Below are positions 17,304 through 26,408 of a DNA stretch of 45,984 bases, one piece after another. The notes below the pieces were generated by a model that made no database searches, was not told where the DNA came from, and saw only the letters and a list, made by a program, of their open reading frames with translations. The translations under genes were made by a program, and so were the position numbers. Each line of letters opens with the position of its first letter. Position 1 is the stretch's first letter. Source of the stretch: JAQICB01 sp046482735 (GTDB lineage Bacteria; Bacteroidota; Bacteroidia; Bacteroidales; UBA1715); contig JAWOEL010000008.1 in assembly GCA_046482735.1 (NCBI GenBank), forward strand, positions 1 through 45,984, read 5' to 3'.

Positions 17304-17444
17304 ATATCTGTGTTGTTTTATGATTTTACACAAAATTACATATAAAAATTTCATAACCAGACAAAAAAACAGATTCAGTATACAAGATCAAACTATCTTA
17401 CTTAGTGCTTGCAAGAAAACTGCTTTTTTTCTGTGTTTCTGATG

Positions 17445-17555
17445 CGAAAGCTTCAAAGACGAGGCTTTCGAAATCCTGAAAATCAATAAGTCCCGATTCT
17501 CGGGATGGTTGTTTTCAAGATGAGAATAACAGTCTACCCCGAACATACTTCGGGG
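17445..17555. repeat. Three consecutive small hairpins
   Basis: Three inverted repeats follow each other within 111 bp: CGAAAGC/GCTTTCG (17445-17451 and 17464-17470), TCCCGA/TCGGGA (17491-17496 and 17500-17505) and CCCCGA/TCGGGG (17537-17542 and 17550-17555). The second and third are similar in sequence. None is followed by a T run typical of a terminator. Confidence 0.6.
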
Positions 17556-17770
17556 ATGTATTTGGAGTTTTCGCGCAGAAACTACTTAGTAACCAATCCG
17601 AAACAAAAGTACGGGACTCTTCTGACACAATAAAAAACCCGAAGATAATACAAAATGAGGTTACATCCGGTGTGTATGAATAGTAACCAATACAGCCCCC
17701 TACAAACGTGTATATGCATACACAGAATCATTTTTTTGCTCTGCCTGTCTCAATGACACATGTTTGTAAT

Positions 17771-17946
17771 AACGTGAGTTCGATATAATTTTTGAGTTCA
17801 GAACGCTTAGAAATAGTACGATTCGATTAAAAATAATGAGTATTATCGGGATAAAGCGAATTATTTTTAAGAAGAAGATTGCTGTTTATAAGCGTTTCAT
17901 TGATTGCTTTGTGTAAAATATTGAAAAATTACGTCGAACTCACGTT
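17771..17946. repeat. 176-bp nested imperfect palindrome, MITE-like
   Basis: The outer arms pair over 23 bases with two mismatches: AACGTGAGTTCGA..TAATTTTT at 17771-17793 against 17924-17946. Inside, AACGCTTA (17802-17809) pairs with TAAGCGTT (17889-17896), and TTAAAAATAAT (17827-17837) pairs with ATTATTTTTAA (17860-17870), leaving a ~22-nt centre. The element contains no gene. It may be a miniature inverted-repeat mobile element or a strongly folding RNA. I did not see clear target-site duplications. Confidence 0.65.
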
Positions 17947-18257
17947 AATACTTTCTGAGTATTCTTTTTGTAATTTTCTCCAAAAAACAACGCAGATATA
18001 CCATCACCGATGACACACAAAAACAACTGTTACACCGGCATTTTTTACTGTGTTGGAATAAGAAAAGAAAAAAATCTAAAACCTAAAATACAAATGCACG
18101 CATTTTCTATCACCAAAAGATACGGTATAAAACAATTGTATTAAGATACTATGAATTATTCACAGAAGAGCGTAGAACAATAAACAGAATTACGCAAAAC
18201 CAATAGGTTTCACATGTATTTTCCGGTTAATTTCTTTTGTACAACCTGTATAGAAAC

Positions 18258-18269
18258 ACGTCGAACTCA
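18258..18269. repeat. Extra copy of the palindrome end sequence
   Basis: ACGTCGAACTCA here is identical to 17931-17942, the right end of the 176-bp palindrome, in the same orientation and 327 bp away. It lies 44 bp after the rimM stop. Confidence 0.5.
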
Positions 18270-18312
18270 TTTTTGAAACGTTTCGGATGTACATACCAAT
18301 TTATACATACCA

Positions 18313-18840
18313 CTACATATCCAGCAAACCTTCGGGTAGAGACATATAAATATCTTTCTTTTCCTCATCAAGACGACTAATTAGTTCCTGAGAAAAAGGT
18401 ATCTGCACTTCATGAGAACCGGCATGCAACACTACCTGCAATACACTGTGCATAAAATAATGATGTACATCATTTACTATACCCAAGCACTCGTCATGGT
18501 CGTAAACAGTAAAACCACGCACATCAACAAAATCTTTATCTCCGTATACAACATCAGTATTATGAGATTCCACAAACACCAGAGATTCCACAAATTCCTG
18601 TGAATGTTTTTCTGTATCAACATCCTCAATATGAATAATATATTTATTCTTTTTACGAGAAATGATAGTAAAAAAAAAGGGAACTAACATAGAATCTTTT
18701 TCAATAAAAACATACGGCACATCAGATAAATTAATAGTGATACGCGGAAACAACTGCAACACTAATTCACCATTATTTCCATAATTCCGGCTTATTGTAC
18801 CAATAGCCTCACACTCTGTTTTAGTAGGAATTGTTTTCAT
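18313..18840 (-). CDS. rimM: Ribosome maturation factor RimM
   Basis: This 175-residue protein helps to mature the head of the 30S subunit by binding ribosomal protein S19. The N-terminal half is a RimM beta-barrel (ECEAIGTISRNYGNNGELVLQL), and the C-terminal half a PRC-barrel-like domain (DVRGFTVYDHDECLGIVNDV, then VQIPFSQELI) ending in LPEGLLDM, the usual RimM tail. Length is normal for the family. It lies 105 bp after rpsP, a common pairing in bacteria, with a hairpin terminator between them. Confidence 0.93.
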   Translation of the reverse strand: MKTIPTKTECEAIGTISRNYGNNGELVLQLFPRITINLSDVPYVFIEKDSMLVPFFFTIISRKKNKYIIHIEDVDTEKHSQEFVESLVFVESHNTDVVYGDKDFVDVRGFTVYDHDECLGIVNDVHHYFMHSVLQVVLHAGSHEVQIPFSQELISRLDEEKKDIYMSLPEGLLDM

Positions 18841-18883
18841 AATAACACATAACCATTAACATACATATCACATAGGCATATAA

Positions 18884-18914
18884 AAAAAAGGTGCTGCTAC
18901 AAACAACACCTTTT
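18884..18914 (-). terminator. Terminator or attenuator between rpsP and rimM
   Basis: AAAAGGTG (18886-18893) pairs with CACCTTTT (18907-18914), with two more pairs above a 1x1 mismatch (TG/CA). On the minus strand the stem is followed by eight T. It lies 32 bp after the rpsP stop and 43 bp before the rimM start, so it should end or reduce rpsP transcripts before rimM. Confidence 0.82.
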
Positions 18915-18945
18915 ATATATTTTTAGTATATCTCAATAAAAAAAA

Positions 18946-19578
18946 TTACTCTTTTTTATCTGATTCTTCCTCTGCTTTTGGTTCCTCTGCTTTAGACTCC
19001 TCAGCCTCAGCTTTCGGTTCTTCTGCTTGTTCTTCAGGAGCTTCAGGAGCCGCCTCTTCTTGTGCAGGAGCCTCAGCCTCTTCTTTTTCTTTTGCAGCAG
19101 CTTCCGCCTCAGCAGCTAAATCAGAATTTCTTTTAGCAATTTCCTCTTCACGCTTAGCGTTTATTGCTTTTTCTTCTTCAAGTCGTTTATTCAAAGCAGC
19201 CTGCTTTTCAGAAGACAATTGCGATTGAATCTCTTCCTCTTTTTTCTGCTTTTCATCTAACCATTTTTGAAAACGTTTTTCGACTTCATCTTCACCAAAA
19301 GCACCTTTTTTCACACCTCCTAAAAGATGCTTCATATACAATACTCCCTCTCGCTGAAGAATATTCCGAACTGTAGGAGTTGGTTCTGCCCCTACCTGCA
19401 CCCAATGCAAAGCACGATCAAAGTCCATGACTATTTGATTTGTTGCTTCCATAGGATTGTACGTTCCTAATTTTTCAATATACTTACCATCACGTGGTGC
19501 TCTGCTATCAGCAGTTACAATGTGATAAAAAGGTCTCGCCTTTCGTCCGTGTCTTGTTAATCTAATTTTAACAGCCAT
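18946..19578 (-). CDS. rpsP: Ribosomal protein S16 with long acidic tail
   Basis: Residues 1-80 are the standard S16 fold of the small ribosomal subunit: MAVKIRLTRHGRKARPFYHIV, then ADSRAPRDGKYIEKLGTYNP, and a later region with ALHWVQVGAEPTPTVRNIL. The protein is 210 residues long, much more than the ~80-90 of Escherichia coli S16. The extra part is a predicted coiled coil (about 100-160, rich in Glu, Lys and Ala) followed by an Ala/Glu/Pro-rich acidic tail with repeats of the KAEE(P/S) type. Long S16 tails are known in Bacteroidota; their function is not established. A TAGCTTTG -7 box lies upstream at 19621-19614. Confidence 0.96.
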   Translation of the reverse strand: MAVKIRLTRHGRKARPFYHIVTADSRAPRDGKYIEKLGTYNPMEATNQIVMDFDRALHWVQVGAEPTPTVRNILQREGVLYMKHLLGGVKKGAFGEDEVEKRFQKWLDEKQKKEEEIQSQLSSEKQAALNKRLEEEKAINAKREEEIAKRNSDLAAEAEAAAKEKEEAEAPAQEEAAPEAPEEQAEEPKAEAEESKAEEPKAEEESDKKE

Positions 19579-19613
19579 TGTATTATTTAATTTTAATTAT
19601 TATAAATGAGCTG

Positions 19614-19621
19614 CAAAGCTA
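19614..19621 (-). promoter_or_regulatory. Candidate -7 promoter box of rpsP
   Basis: On the minus strand the sequence is TAGCTTTG, a full match to the Bacteroidota -7 consensus TAnnTTTG, 35 bases before the rpsP start codon. I could not find a good -33 TTTG at the usual distance. Confidence 0.4.
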
Positions 19622-19738
19622 CACATTTTTCAGAAAACCACATAGAAATAATTATTTTTTTATTTATTTCACATTAAATAATAGGTATACATATAAATTA
19701 ACAAGAGTTTTTATATTTTTGTCTAAAATTTCAACTCT

Positions 19739-22525
19739 ATGCAAAGAAAAATACTTACATCAATAATACTAGCATGTTTACTCGGAATAATTTTATTTAT
19801 TTTTTTATTCCTAAAAAAAGAGTCACAGGTATATGATAAATCAATATATCAAGCTATACCCACAAACAGTGCACTTTTTCTGGAAATCAAAGATTTCAAA
19901 TCATTTATATCACACACACACGAAGATAATGAAATATGGAATACACTTTCATCCTTTAACGTAACGCAGCAATATAATTCACTCATAAAATCCATAGACT
20001 CTACGTTAGCTCTCGATGAATCGTTCACACACATAGAACATAACAACTTTGTAATTTCTGTTCAGCAAATAGGGAAAAACAAACTTGAATTTTTATTTTT
20101 AATGCCTATAAAAAATGAACAAGAAATTGATATAACTCACTCTTTTTTAAAAAAATTTCGTGCATCAGACAGCAGTACAACATTCATGTACGATAACACA
20201 ATTCCTATTACAAGTTTTATTTCAAAAAAACACAACAAATCCACCCTATCATACAGTATAGCAAAAGAAACACTTATCGTAAGTGAATCACGCATATTAG
20301 TAGAAAATGCTATAAAAAACCTGTATTCAAATAATAATTTAACCCGTGATTCATTATTTGTAGAAGTTAAAAAAACAGCTGGCAACAAAGTTGATGCAAA
20401 CATATATTTGAATTTAAAACAAATAGCAAATGTTGGTTATTTATATGCAGACCCTACACACAAAGGATCATTATTAAAAGCCCCCCATTTAGGAGCCTGG
20501 AGTGAGTATGACCTTAACATATACCCGAATTACGTATTATTGAACGGATTTACCACTATTTCTGATGCTTCCGACTATTTTAGTATATTTCAAGACCAGT
20601 CACCTGTTTCGTTTGAAATACAAGAAATTATGCCATCGGGCACATCGTCATTCTTATCCCTCGGTATACAAAACAAAGAAATATTCAGAAAACGATACGA
20701 AGAATATTTACGTAATATAAATGAATACAATTCATACGCATCGGATATCGAAGAAATAAACACAGCTCTTTCATCGGCAGATTCGGATCCTGTAGACATA
20801 AAAAAAATGTTTTATTCTCTTATTGATGATGAAATAGCTATGGTATTGGGGTATGTAAACACGCTCAAGATATACGAAAATACATTTGCCATTCTCAAAG
20901 TAAAAAACCAGTCTGTTGCACGCGAAAAAATACTTGGTATTATTGATAGTTATGCCCATAAAAACGACAAAGAATTTAATACATTCAAAACAACCTATAA
21001 AATTGACGAAGATATTCAATATCCGATTTATACATTTCCAATTTCTCAATTACCCAAAAAATTATGGGGAAACGTATTTTCTCATACTCAAGCAGAGTAT
21101 GTTTGTTTTGTTGACAATTATGTAATATTTGGAAACAGTACATCTTCTCTCTCAAAACTTATTCATGCCTACGAATTAAAAAAGACACTCAATAATGATG
21201 TTGATTTCTCGCATTTTTCAGATAAACTACTTAGCAGATATTCGTGGTATTTTTATTCTAACATTAGCAAATCATATGAAATATATTCCGAATATTTAAA
21301 TTCAGATTTAACCAAAACACTCCAATCAAATGCTAAAAAAATGCAGAAATTTGAGGGGCTTGCAATTCAAATTACTGCAGAATACAAAACACTGTACAAC
21401 AATATTCTCATCAATTACAACCCCGGATCAAAAAATGAACCACGAACGGTATGGGAAAGCTATTTAGACACAGTAGTAATAACAAAACCAAAAATTATTG
21501 ACAACTTCCATACCGGCAAAAAAAACATACTCGTACAAGATGCTTTTAATAATATTTATTTTTTAAATAATCTCGGTGTTATTCAATGGAAAAAACAAAT
21601 AAAGGAACCTATTATAAGTAGAATCTATGAAATAGATTTTTATAAAAATAATAAAACTCAATACCTGTTTAACACAAAAAATTACATCTATATAGTTGAC
21701 CGCATAGGTAATTTCGTTGAACGATATCCTATTAAACTAGAATCTGAAGCAACAGCAGGGTTATCAGTATTTGATTATGATAATTCTCGTAACTATCGTA
21801 TGTGCATACCGTGCAAAAACAAAAGGGTATATCTCTTTTCTATTGAAGGAGACAAAATACAGGGATGGGAATTTGGCAGAACCGAAACTATTGTAACAAC
21901 ATCACCTCAGCACTTTCGCATAAAAAGCAAAGACTATATTGTGCTAAGCGACCAAAACAATGTATACATTCTTAACCGAAGAGGACAAACCAGAGTTCCT
22001 GTTTCTGAATTGGTGCAAAAATCAAAAAATAATAAATTTATTTTTGAACCAGCACACAGAAATTTTCCAAACAGACTCGTTTCAACAAATAAAAAAGGAG
22101 AAGTTGTCATTATTGACTTTAACGGAAATATACAGAAGAAAAAAATTAGCGAATATTCCGAAAATCACTTTTTTGAATATAGGGATATAAATAAAGATGG
22201 TTCAGCTGATTATATTTTTCTCGATAAAAACGAACTCGAAGTATACTCACAAGACGGGTCTGAATTGTTTTCATACAATTTTGATTCTCATATAACACAC
22301 CCTTTATCTATATATCATTTTGGGAATGGCAATTACAAAATAGGTGTAGTAGATTCAGAAAATTCCAAAATTTATTTAATAAACGGTAACGGCTCTCTCC
22401 ATAAAGGTTTTCCTCTTAAAGGAAAAACATTATTCAGTATAGGTTATCTCTATACAAACAAACAAACCTTTAATTTAATAATCGGAGGTGATAATTATTT
22501 TTTATACAATTATGAAGTTAAATAA
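19739..22525 (+). CDS. Membrane-anchored DUF3352-like protein with C-terminal propeller
   Basis: This 928-residue protein has one N-terminal membrane helix (about residues 6-27, no cleavage site obvious), so the rest should face the periplasm. Residues ~35-560 resemble DUF3352-type proteins of Bacteroidota (YQAIPTNSALFLEIKDF, then FSHFSDKLLSRYSWYFYSNI). Residues ~590-928 look like a beta-propeller of repeated strands: NNIYFLNNLGVIQWKK, YIYIVDRIGNFVERYP, NVYILNRRGQTRVP, VVIIDFNGNIQKKK, and DINKDGSADYIFLD, an FG-GAP-like blade. No enzyme motif is visible. It is the first gene of a plus-strand operon with a lipoprotein (68 bp further) and a DUF5723 protein. A role at the cell envelope is likely; the exact function is unknown. 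Confidence 0.78.
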   Translation: MQRKILTSIILACLLGIILFIFLFLKKESQVYDKSIYQAIPTNSALFLEIKDFKSFISHTHEDNEIWNTLSSFNVTQQYNSLIKSIDSTLALDESFTHIEHNNFVISVQQIGKNKLEFLFLMPIKNEQEIDITHSFLKKFRASDSSTTFMYDNTIPITSFISKKHNKSTLSYSIAKETLIVSESRILVENAIKNLYSNNNLTRDSLFVEVKKTAGNKVDANIYLNLKQIANVGYLYADPTHKGSLLKAPHLGAWSEYDLNIYPNYVLLNGFTTISDASDYFSIFQDQSPVSFEIQEIMPSGTSSFLSLGIQNKEIFRKRYEEYLRNINEYNSYASDIEEINTALSSADSDPVDIKKMFYSLIDDEIAMVLGYVNTLKIYENTFAILKVKNQSVAREKILGIIDSYAHKNDKEFNTFKTTYKIDEDIQYPIYTFPISQLPKKLWGNVFSHTQAEYVCFVDNYVIFGNSTSSLSKLIHAYELKKTLNNDVDFSHFSDKLLSRYSWYFYSNISKSYEIYSEYLNSDLTKTLQSNAKKMQKFEGLAIQITAEYKTLYNNILINYNPGSKNEPRTVWESYLDTVVITKPKIIDNFHTGKKNILVQDAFNNIYFLNNLGVIQWKKQIKEPIISRIYEIDFYKNNKTQYLFNTKNYIYIVDRIGNFVERYPIKLESEATAGLSVFDYDNSRNYRMCIPCKNKRVYLFSIEGDKIQGWEFGRTETIVTTSPQHFRIKSKDYIVLSDQNNVYILNRRGQTRVPVSELVQKSKNNKFIFEPAHRNFPNRLVSTNKKGEVVIIDFNGNIQKKKISEYSENHFFEYRDINKDGSADYIFLDKNELEVYSQDGSELFSYNFDSHITHPLSIYHFGNGNYKIGVVDSENSKIYLINGNGSLHKGFPLKGKTLFSIGYLYTNKQTFNLIIGGDNYFLYNYEVK

Positions 22526-22593
22526 TAAATACGTACTTTTACACATAATTTACTTTTTGTTGTACACATAAATACTCAAAAAAAAAAACCAAC

Positions 22594-24804
22594 ATGAAAA
22601 AAATACATAAAACCGTCATAATCATTATGTCAGGATTGTTAATGGCTGGTATATATTCTTGCGTTGGCGATAAATTCGATTTACGCGAAAATTTTTCTGA
22701 CGAATTTGTCTGGAATCCTGAAATTGCACTACCGGTAGCATATGGCAACTTAACACTGGAAGATTTAGTTAAAGAAAAAAAAGACACCATTCAATATATT
22801 AGTGAAACTGATTTAGGATACGGAACCAATGATGATGATTTAGTTATTCAACTTCGATATGGCATAGACACCGGTCGCTCGGTTGATATTATGCGTTTAC
22901 CTATTATGGAACCATTTGACACAACAATAAAAATGGAACCGGTAGAACTCAACGATGCTCAGTTTCCTCTTATAATTAGAATGGATGACTTGCTTTCAGA
23001 TAATTTTTCGTCTGCCGACTATACTCAATATCAAACCTACGAAGCAAATTCTCCAACCAATGTTGCACAACATACAGCAATCACACACACAACATATACC
23101 GAAAATTTACCCTCTTCGTTTATTGACTATGCGCTATTTACAGAGGGAACAATGGCAGTAACTGCAACAAATGGTTTTGCTGTACCGATAAAATATGAAT
23201 TAATAGTATACACAGACTCTGCAGGAGCAGATGTACAAATCGGAACATTTGACTTTAGTAACAATTGGCTACAACCCGGGGAATCACAATCTGCTACCAT
23301 ATTATTTGACTCTACATATATAAGTTCAACTATCAAATATGAATATAGAAACGTACAATTAGATGCTGCAACACAAGTAAGCATAGATTTACAAAATCAG
23401 GTTTTGGGGCATAATATAGAAATTACAAATACTATCGCGAGTGAAGGACGAGCTTTTATACCCGAACAAACACTCAGAATGGATTCCTTAATATATGTAA
23501 CCATTCGGGATATAGATAGCGACAAAAAATTATATAAAGTTCTTATAGAAGAGGGACGCATTAATTACACAATACAATCAACTATTGATGCTGCAACGCA
23601 TTTTATAGCCGAATTCCCTTCAATGAATCAAAATGGTCCTACCGATATCTCCAGAGAAGCTACGTTAAATTCAAGTTCGCCCACACAACATTCATCATGG
23701 GATTTATCTAATCTGGAAGTAGATTTAACAACCAATCCCGAACAAGCATATAACTCTATGCCAATACATTTGGGATACAGGGTTAATACAGAAGCAGGCA
23801 TGATGACTTTTGGTCCAGACCAACATATAAACATAGAATTTACCAACCCCGATAGTATTGCATTTGCATTTATAGAAGCAAATCTTGGTAAAGTAAACGA
23901 AGATATATTTAAAGACACGCTATCTTTCAATATAGAAGATTTTATTTCAAATTTTTTATCCGGCGAAATAACGTTCTATGACCCTAAATTACGCATACAA
24001 TACACCAATCCTTTTGGCATACCGGGACAACTAAAACTGAACTTAAAAGGCACAAACTCTGACAATGAAAGTGTTGATGTATTTGAAGGACACGATAATT
24101 CTTTTGATATTTTAGCTCCAAGCTGCGACGAAGTTCATAACGGAGAACATCTGGTTTCAACAATAGAACTCAACAAACACACCTCAAATATTGTAGACTT
24201 TGTGAAAATTTTACCGTCAGAGATAGAATATTCCGGAGAATTTGCACTTAATCATAATGCAGAAGATGAAGATGCTATACTTAATTGTGTTTCTAACAAA
24301 GGAAAAGCTGAACTAAAGGTAGAAGCTGAACTCCCCATGAAATTATCCATAAAAGATCTGGTTTTACAACAAGAAATCAATTTATCTAATATGGATAATA
24401 TTGAAAATATTGAACAAATTGAAAGACTCCGGATTTATTTATATACAGAAAACATGTTTCCGCTCGATGCCAATGTGCGTGTGAGCATGCTGGATACAAC
24501 CTTAAACGAAGGCGAACAAAATTTAGGTGAATTATCAATGTACTTAATTCGCTCGGCAAAAACTCAAGGTGGCAAAGTTGCACGCGATGCTCATATCACC
24601 AAACATACCGAAGAATTGGTGCTTGATGCTGAACATGATACTGAATTAAAAAAATTAATTCAAGCAAATAAATTATTATTAGAAGTATTTCTGGAAACAG
24701 ACCAGGAAGGTGACATTCCTGTTATCTTTTATACATACTACGGATTAAATTTCCGTATGGCTGTTGATGGAAAATTTAAATATAAAGGTCGTTTTTCTGA
24801 ATAA
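22594..24804 (+). CDS. Large putative lipoprotein of unknown function
   Basis: This 736-residue protein starts with a lipoprotein signal peptide; the likely acylated Cys is Cys23 (GIYSCVGDKFDL), although Tyr at -2 is unusual for a lipobox. The mature part is rich in beta strands and acidic residues and contains no enzyme motif I know. The stretch FVWNPEIALPVAYGNLTLEDL shortly after the Cys is typical of a family of Bacteroidota lipoproteins found next to DUF5723 genes. The DUF5723 gene follows after 11 bp, so the two proteins are probably made together and may form an outer-membrane complex. Confidence 0.75.
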   Translation: MKKIHKTVIIIMSGLLMAGIYSCVGDKFDLRENFSDEFVWNPEIALPVAYGNLTLEDLVKEKKDTIQYISETDLGYGTNDDDLVIQLRYGIDTGRSVDIMRLPIMEPFDTTIKMEPVELNDAQFPLIIRMDDLLSDNFSSADYTQYQTYEANSPTNVAQHTAITHTTYTENLPSSFIDYALFTEGTMAVTATNGFAVPIKYELIVYTDSAGADVQIGTFDFSNNWLQPGESQSATILFDSTYISSTIKYEYRNVQLDAATQVSIDLQNQVLGHNIEITNTIASEGRAFIPEQTLRMDSLIYVTIRDIDSDKKLYKVLIEEGRINYTIQSTIDAATHFIAEFPSMNQNGPTDISREATLNSSSPTQHSSWDLSNLEVDLTTNPEQAYNSMPIHLGYRVNTEAGMMTFGPDQHINIEFTNPDSIAFAFIEANLGKVNEDIFKDTLSFNIEDFISNFLSGEITFYDPKLRIQYTNPFGIPGQLKLNLKGTNSDNESVDVFEGHDNSFDILAPSCDEVHNGEHLVSTIELNKHTSNIVDFVKILPSEIEYSGEFALNHNAEDEDAILNCVSNKGKAELKVEAELPMKLSIKDLVLQQEINLSNMDNIENIEQIERLRIYLYTENMFPLDANVRVSMLDTTLNEGEQNLGELSMYLIRSAKTQGGKVARDAHITKHTEELVLDAEHDTELKKLIQANKLLLEVFLETDQEGDIPVIFYTYYGLNFRMAVDGKFKYKGRFSE

Positions 24805-24815
24805 TTCACATACTC

Positions 24816-26378
24816 ATGAAAAAAATAATTTTTACACTCATATTACTCAGTGCTTTAGGCACATCGCACGTGTATTCGCAAACGAACAATACACATTATT
24901 TTATGCACAATTTACCACAGGCTCACACTATTAATCCGGCACAAGTTCCTGATTACAATTTCTTTATAGGTGGCCTTATTGTTCCAGTTGTCGGTCAATT
25001 ACCCCCACCGATTTCGTTAAGCATTAATACTCCCATAGATTACAACGACTTGTTTCACTATGGACGGTGGGAATATAAGGATTCTATCATTACGCCTTTT
25101 CATCCGAACGGAGATTTAGATGAGTTTTTGGATAAATTAAAAAAAGTGAATTATACGACAACTAATCTGGATTTGAACCTATTATATGTTGGGTTTAAAC
25201 AAGGAGAAAAAAACTTTTGGTCTTTCGGTATTACCGATAAAATGTCTTCGAGTTTCGGAATTCCCAAAAAATTAGTCACATTTTCACTCCTCGGTAATGG
25301 CGTAGAACAAGATGCTACTTTTTCCGGTCTTGCAATGAATATGCTTTACCATCGTGAATATGCCATTGGCTTTCAACGTGATATAACAAGATACTTTAGT
25401 CTTGGCGGTAAAATAAAATTATTAACCGGTTTAGCAAACATATACACGTCTCCTTCTTCATTAACATTACATACAGAGGAAGAAACATATATTATACACA
25501 GTTCTGCAAATTATGTAGTAAACACAAATGCACCTCTTGAGGTTACTCTTGACGATAAAGGATTTGTTGATAACATTGATTTAATAGATTTTGAATCATC
25601 TTCAAATTCAGATATTGTAAAAGATTACCTTTTATTTACCGGCAATAACGGTGTTGCTATAGATGTGGGATTTTCGAAAGAATGGAACAGCGAACTATCA
25701 TATTTTGTAAATATTACTGATGTGGGATACATTACCTGGAACACACATACGCATAATTTTAGTATGGCAGGTAGCGATGCCGATGGCAGTGGATTTGAAT
25801 TTAACGGTGCAGAAATAACAGGTGACAATACAAGCCAAAACATTTCTGATATAGTTTCACTTGACACCATTGTAGATTCCTTTGATTTTGAATATACTCA
25901 AGATTCATACACCACCTGGCTTCCATGGAAAATATATGCAGGTGCTCAATACAAATTTACAAAATCATTTAATATAGGTGCTGTTGGGAAATTTCAAAAA
26001 TTACCTGACCGTATAAAACCATCAGTAACTGCTACTGCAAATTTTAATCTTGGTAAAATAAGTCATATCTCACTAAGTTACTCTATGCTTAACGGTAACT
26101 ACAATAACCTTGGCTTTGGATACGCATTTAATATAGCAAATTTTCAGTGGTATCTTATTACCGATAACTTAATTAGTTCAGCTCTATTTCCATATAATAC
26201 GCGTTCTGCATCTTTCCGAATGGGATGTAATTTCTTATTAGGATATAAAGATAAGACAAAAAGAAAGAAATTACCGTTGTTTAAACCACGACGAACACCC
26301 GGAAATAAATCTTCAAATTCAACAGGGTTATTTGGCAAGAAAAGAAAAGAAAAAGCTGTTAATGCACCTGATAATTAA
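24816..26378 (+). CDS. DUF5723 outer-membrane protein
   Basis: This 520-residue protein has a signal peptide (MKKIIFTLILLSALGTSHVYSQ). The mature start, HNLPQAHTINPAQVPDYNFFIGG, resembles the NPA segment shared with PorP/SprF-type proteins. Many alternating strands ending in aromatic residues suggest an outer-membrane beta-barrel (for example SFGITDKMSSSFG, YFSLGGKIKLLTG, NNLGFGYAFNIANFQWYL). The last ~40 residues are basic and disordered. It is the last gene of its operon, 11 bp after the large lipoprotein, and ends 30 bp before the convergent YqgE gene. The function is unknown; binding partner or channel for the lipoprotein is a guess. Confidence 0.8.
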   Translation: MKKIIFTLILLSALGTSHVYSQTNNTHYFMHNLPQAHTINPAQVPDYNFFIGGLIVPVVGQLPPPISLSINTPIDYNDLFHYGRWEYKDSIITPFHPNGDLDEFLDKLKKVNYTTTNLDLNLLYVGFKQGEKNFWSFGITDKMSSSFGIPKKLVTFSLLGNGVEQDATFSGLAMNMLYHREYAIGFQRDITRYFSLGGKIKLLTGLANIYTSPSSLTLHTEEETYIIHSSANYVVNTNAPLEVTLDDKGFVDNIDLIDFESSSNSDIVKDYLLFTGNNGVAIDVGFSKEWNSELSYFVNITDVGYITWNTHTHNFSMAGSDADGSGFEFNGAEITGDNTSQNISDIVSLDTIVDSFDFEYTQDSYTTWLPWKIYAGAQYKFTKSFNIGAVGKFQKLPDRIKPSVTATANFNLGKISHISLSYSMLNGNYNNLGFGYAFNIANFQWYLITDNLISSALFPYNTRSASFRMGCNFLLGYKDKTKRKKLPLFKPRRTPGNKSSNSTGLFGKKRKEKAVNAPDN

Positions 26379-26408
26379 AGATGTATTATTCATTAAGTTA
26401 GCTCATCA

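Larger units (their letters stand above)
17304..18312. other. Gene-free region of about 1 kb with palindromic elements
   Basis: No credible reading frame exists on either strand. The region holds three small hairpins (17445-17555), an 11-base direct repeat TAGTAACCAAT (17587-17597 and 17681-17691), a 176-bp nested palindrome (17771-17946) and a third copy of the palindrome's end sequence, ACGTCGAACTCA, at 18258-18269. It lies between the start of the oxidoreductase gene and the end of rimM, so it should contain the oxidoreductase promoter, which I could not assign. I saw no tRNA cloverleaf. Confidence 0.7.

Noticed and set aside
17304..18312. Hidden tRNA or rRNA gene in the gap
   Set aside because: No cloverleaf with a GGTTCRA-type T arm and a 3' acceptor pairing was found by eye; the structures present are simple inverted repeats.
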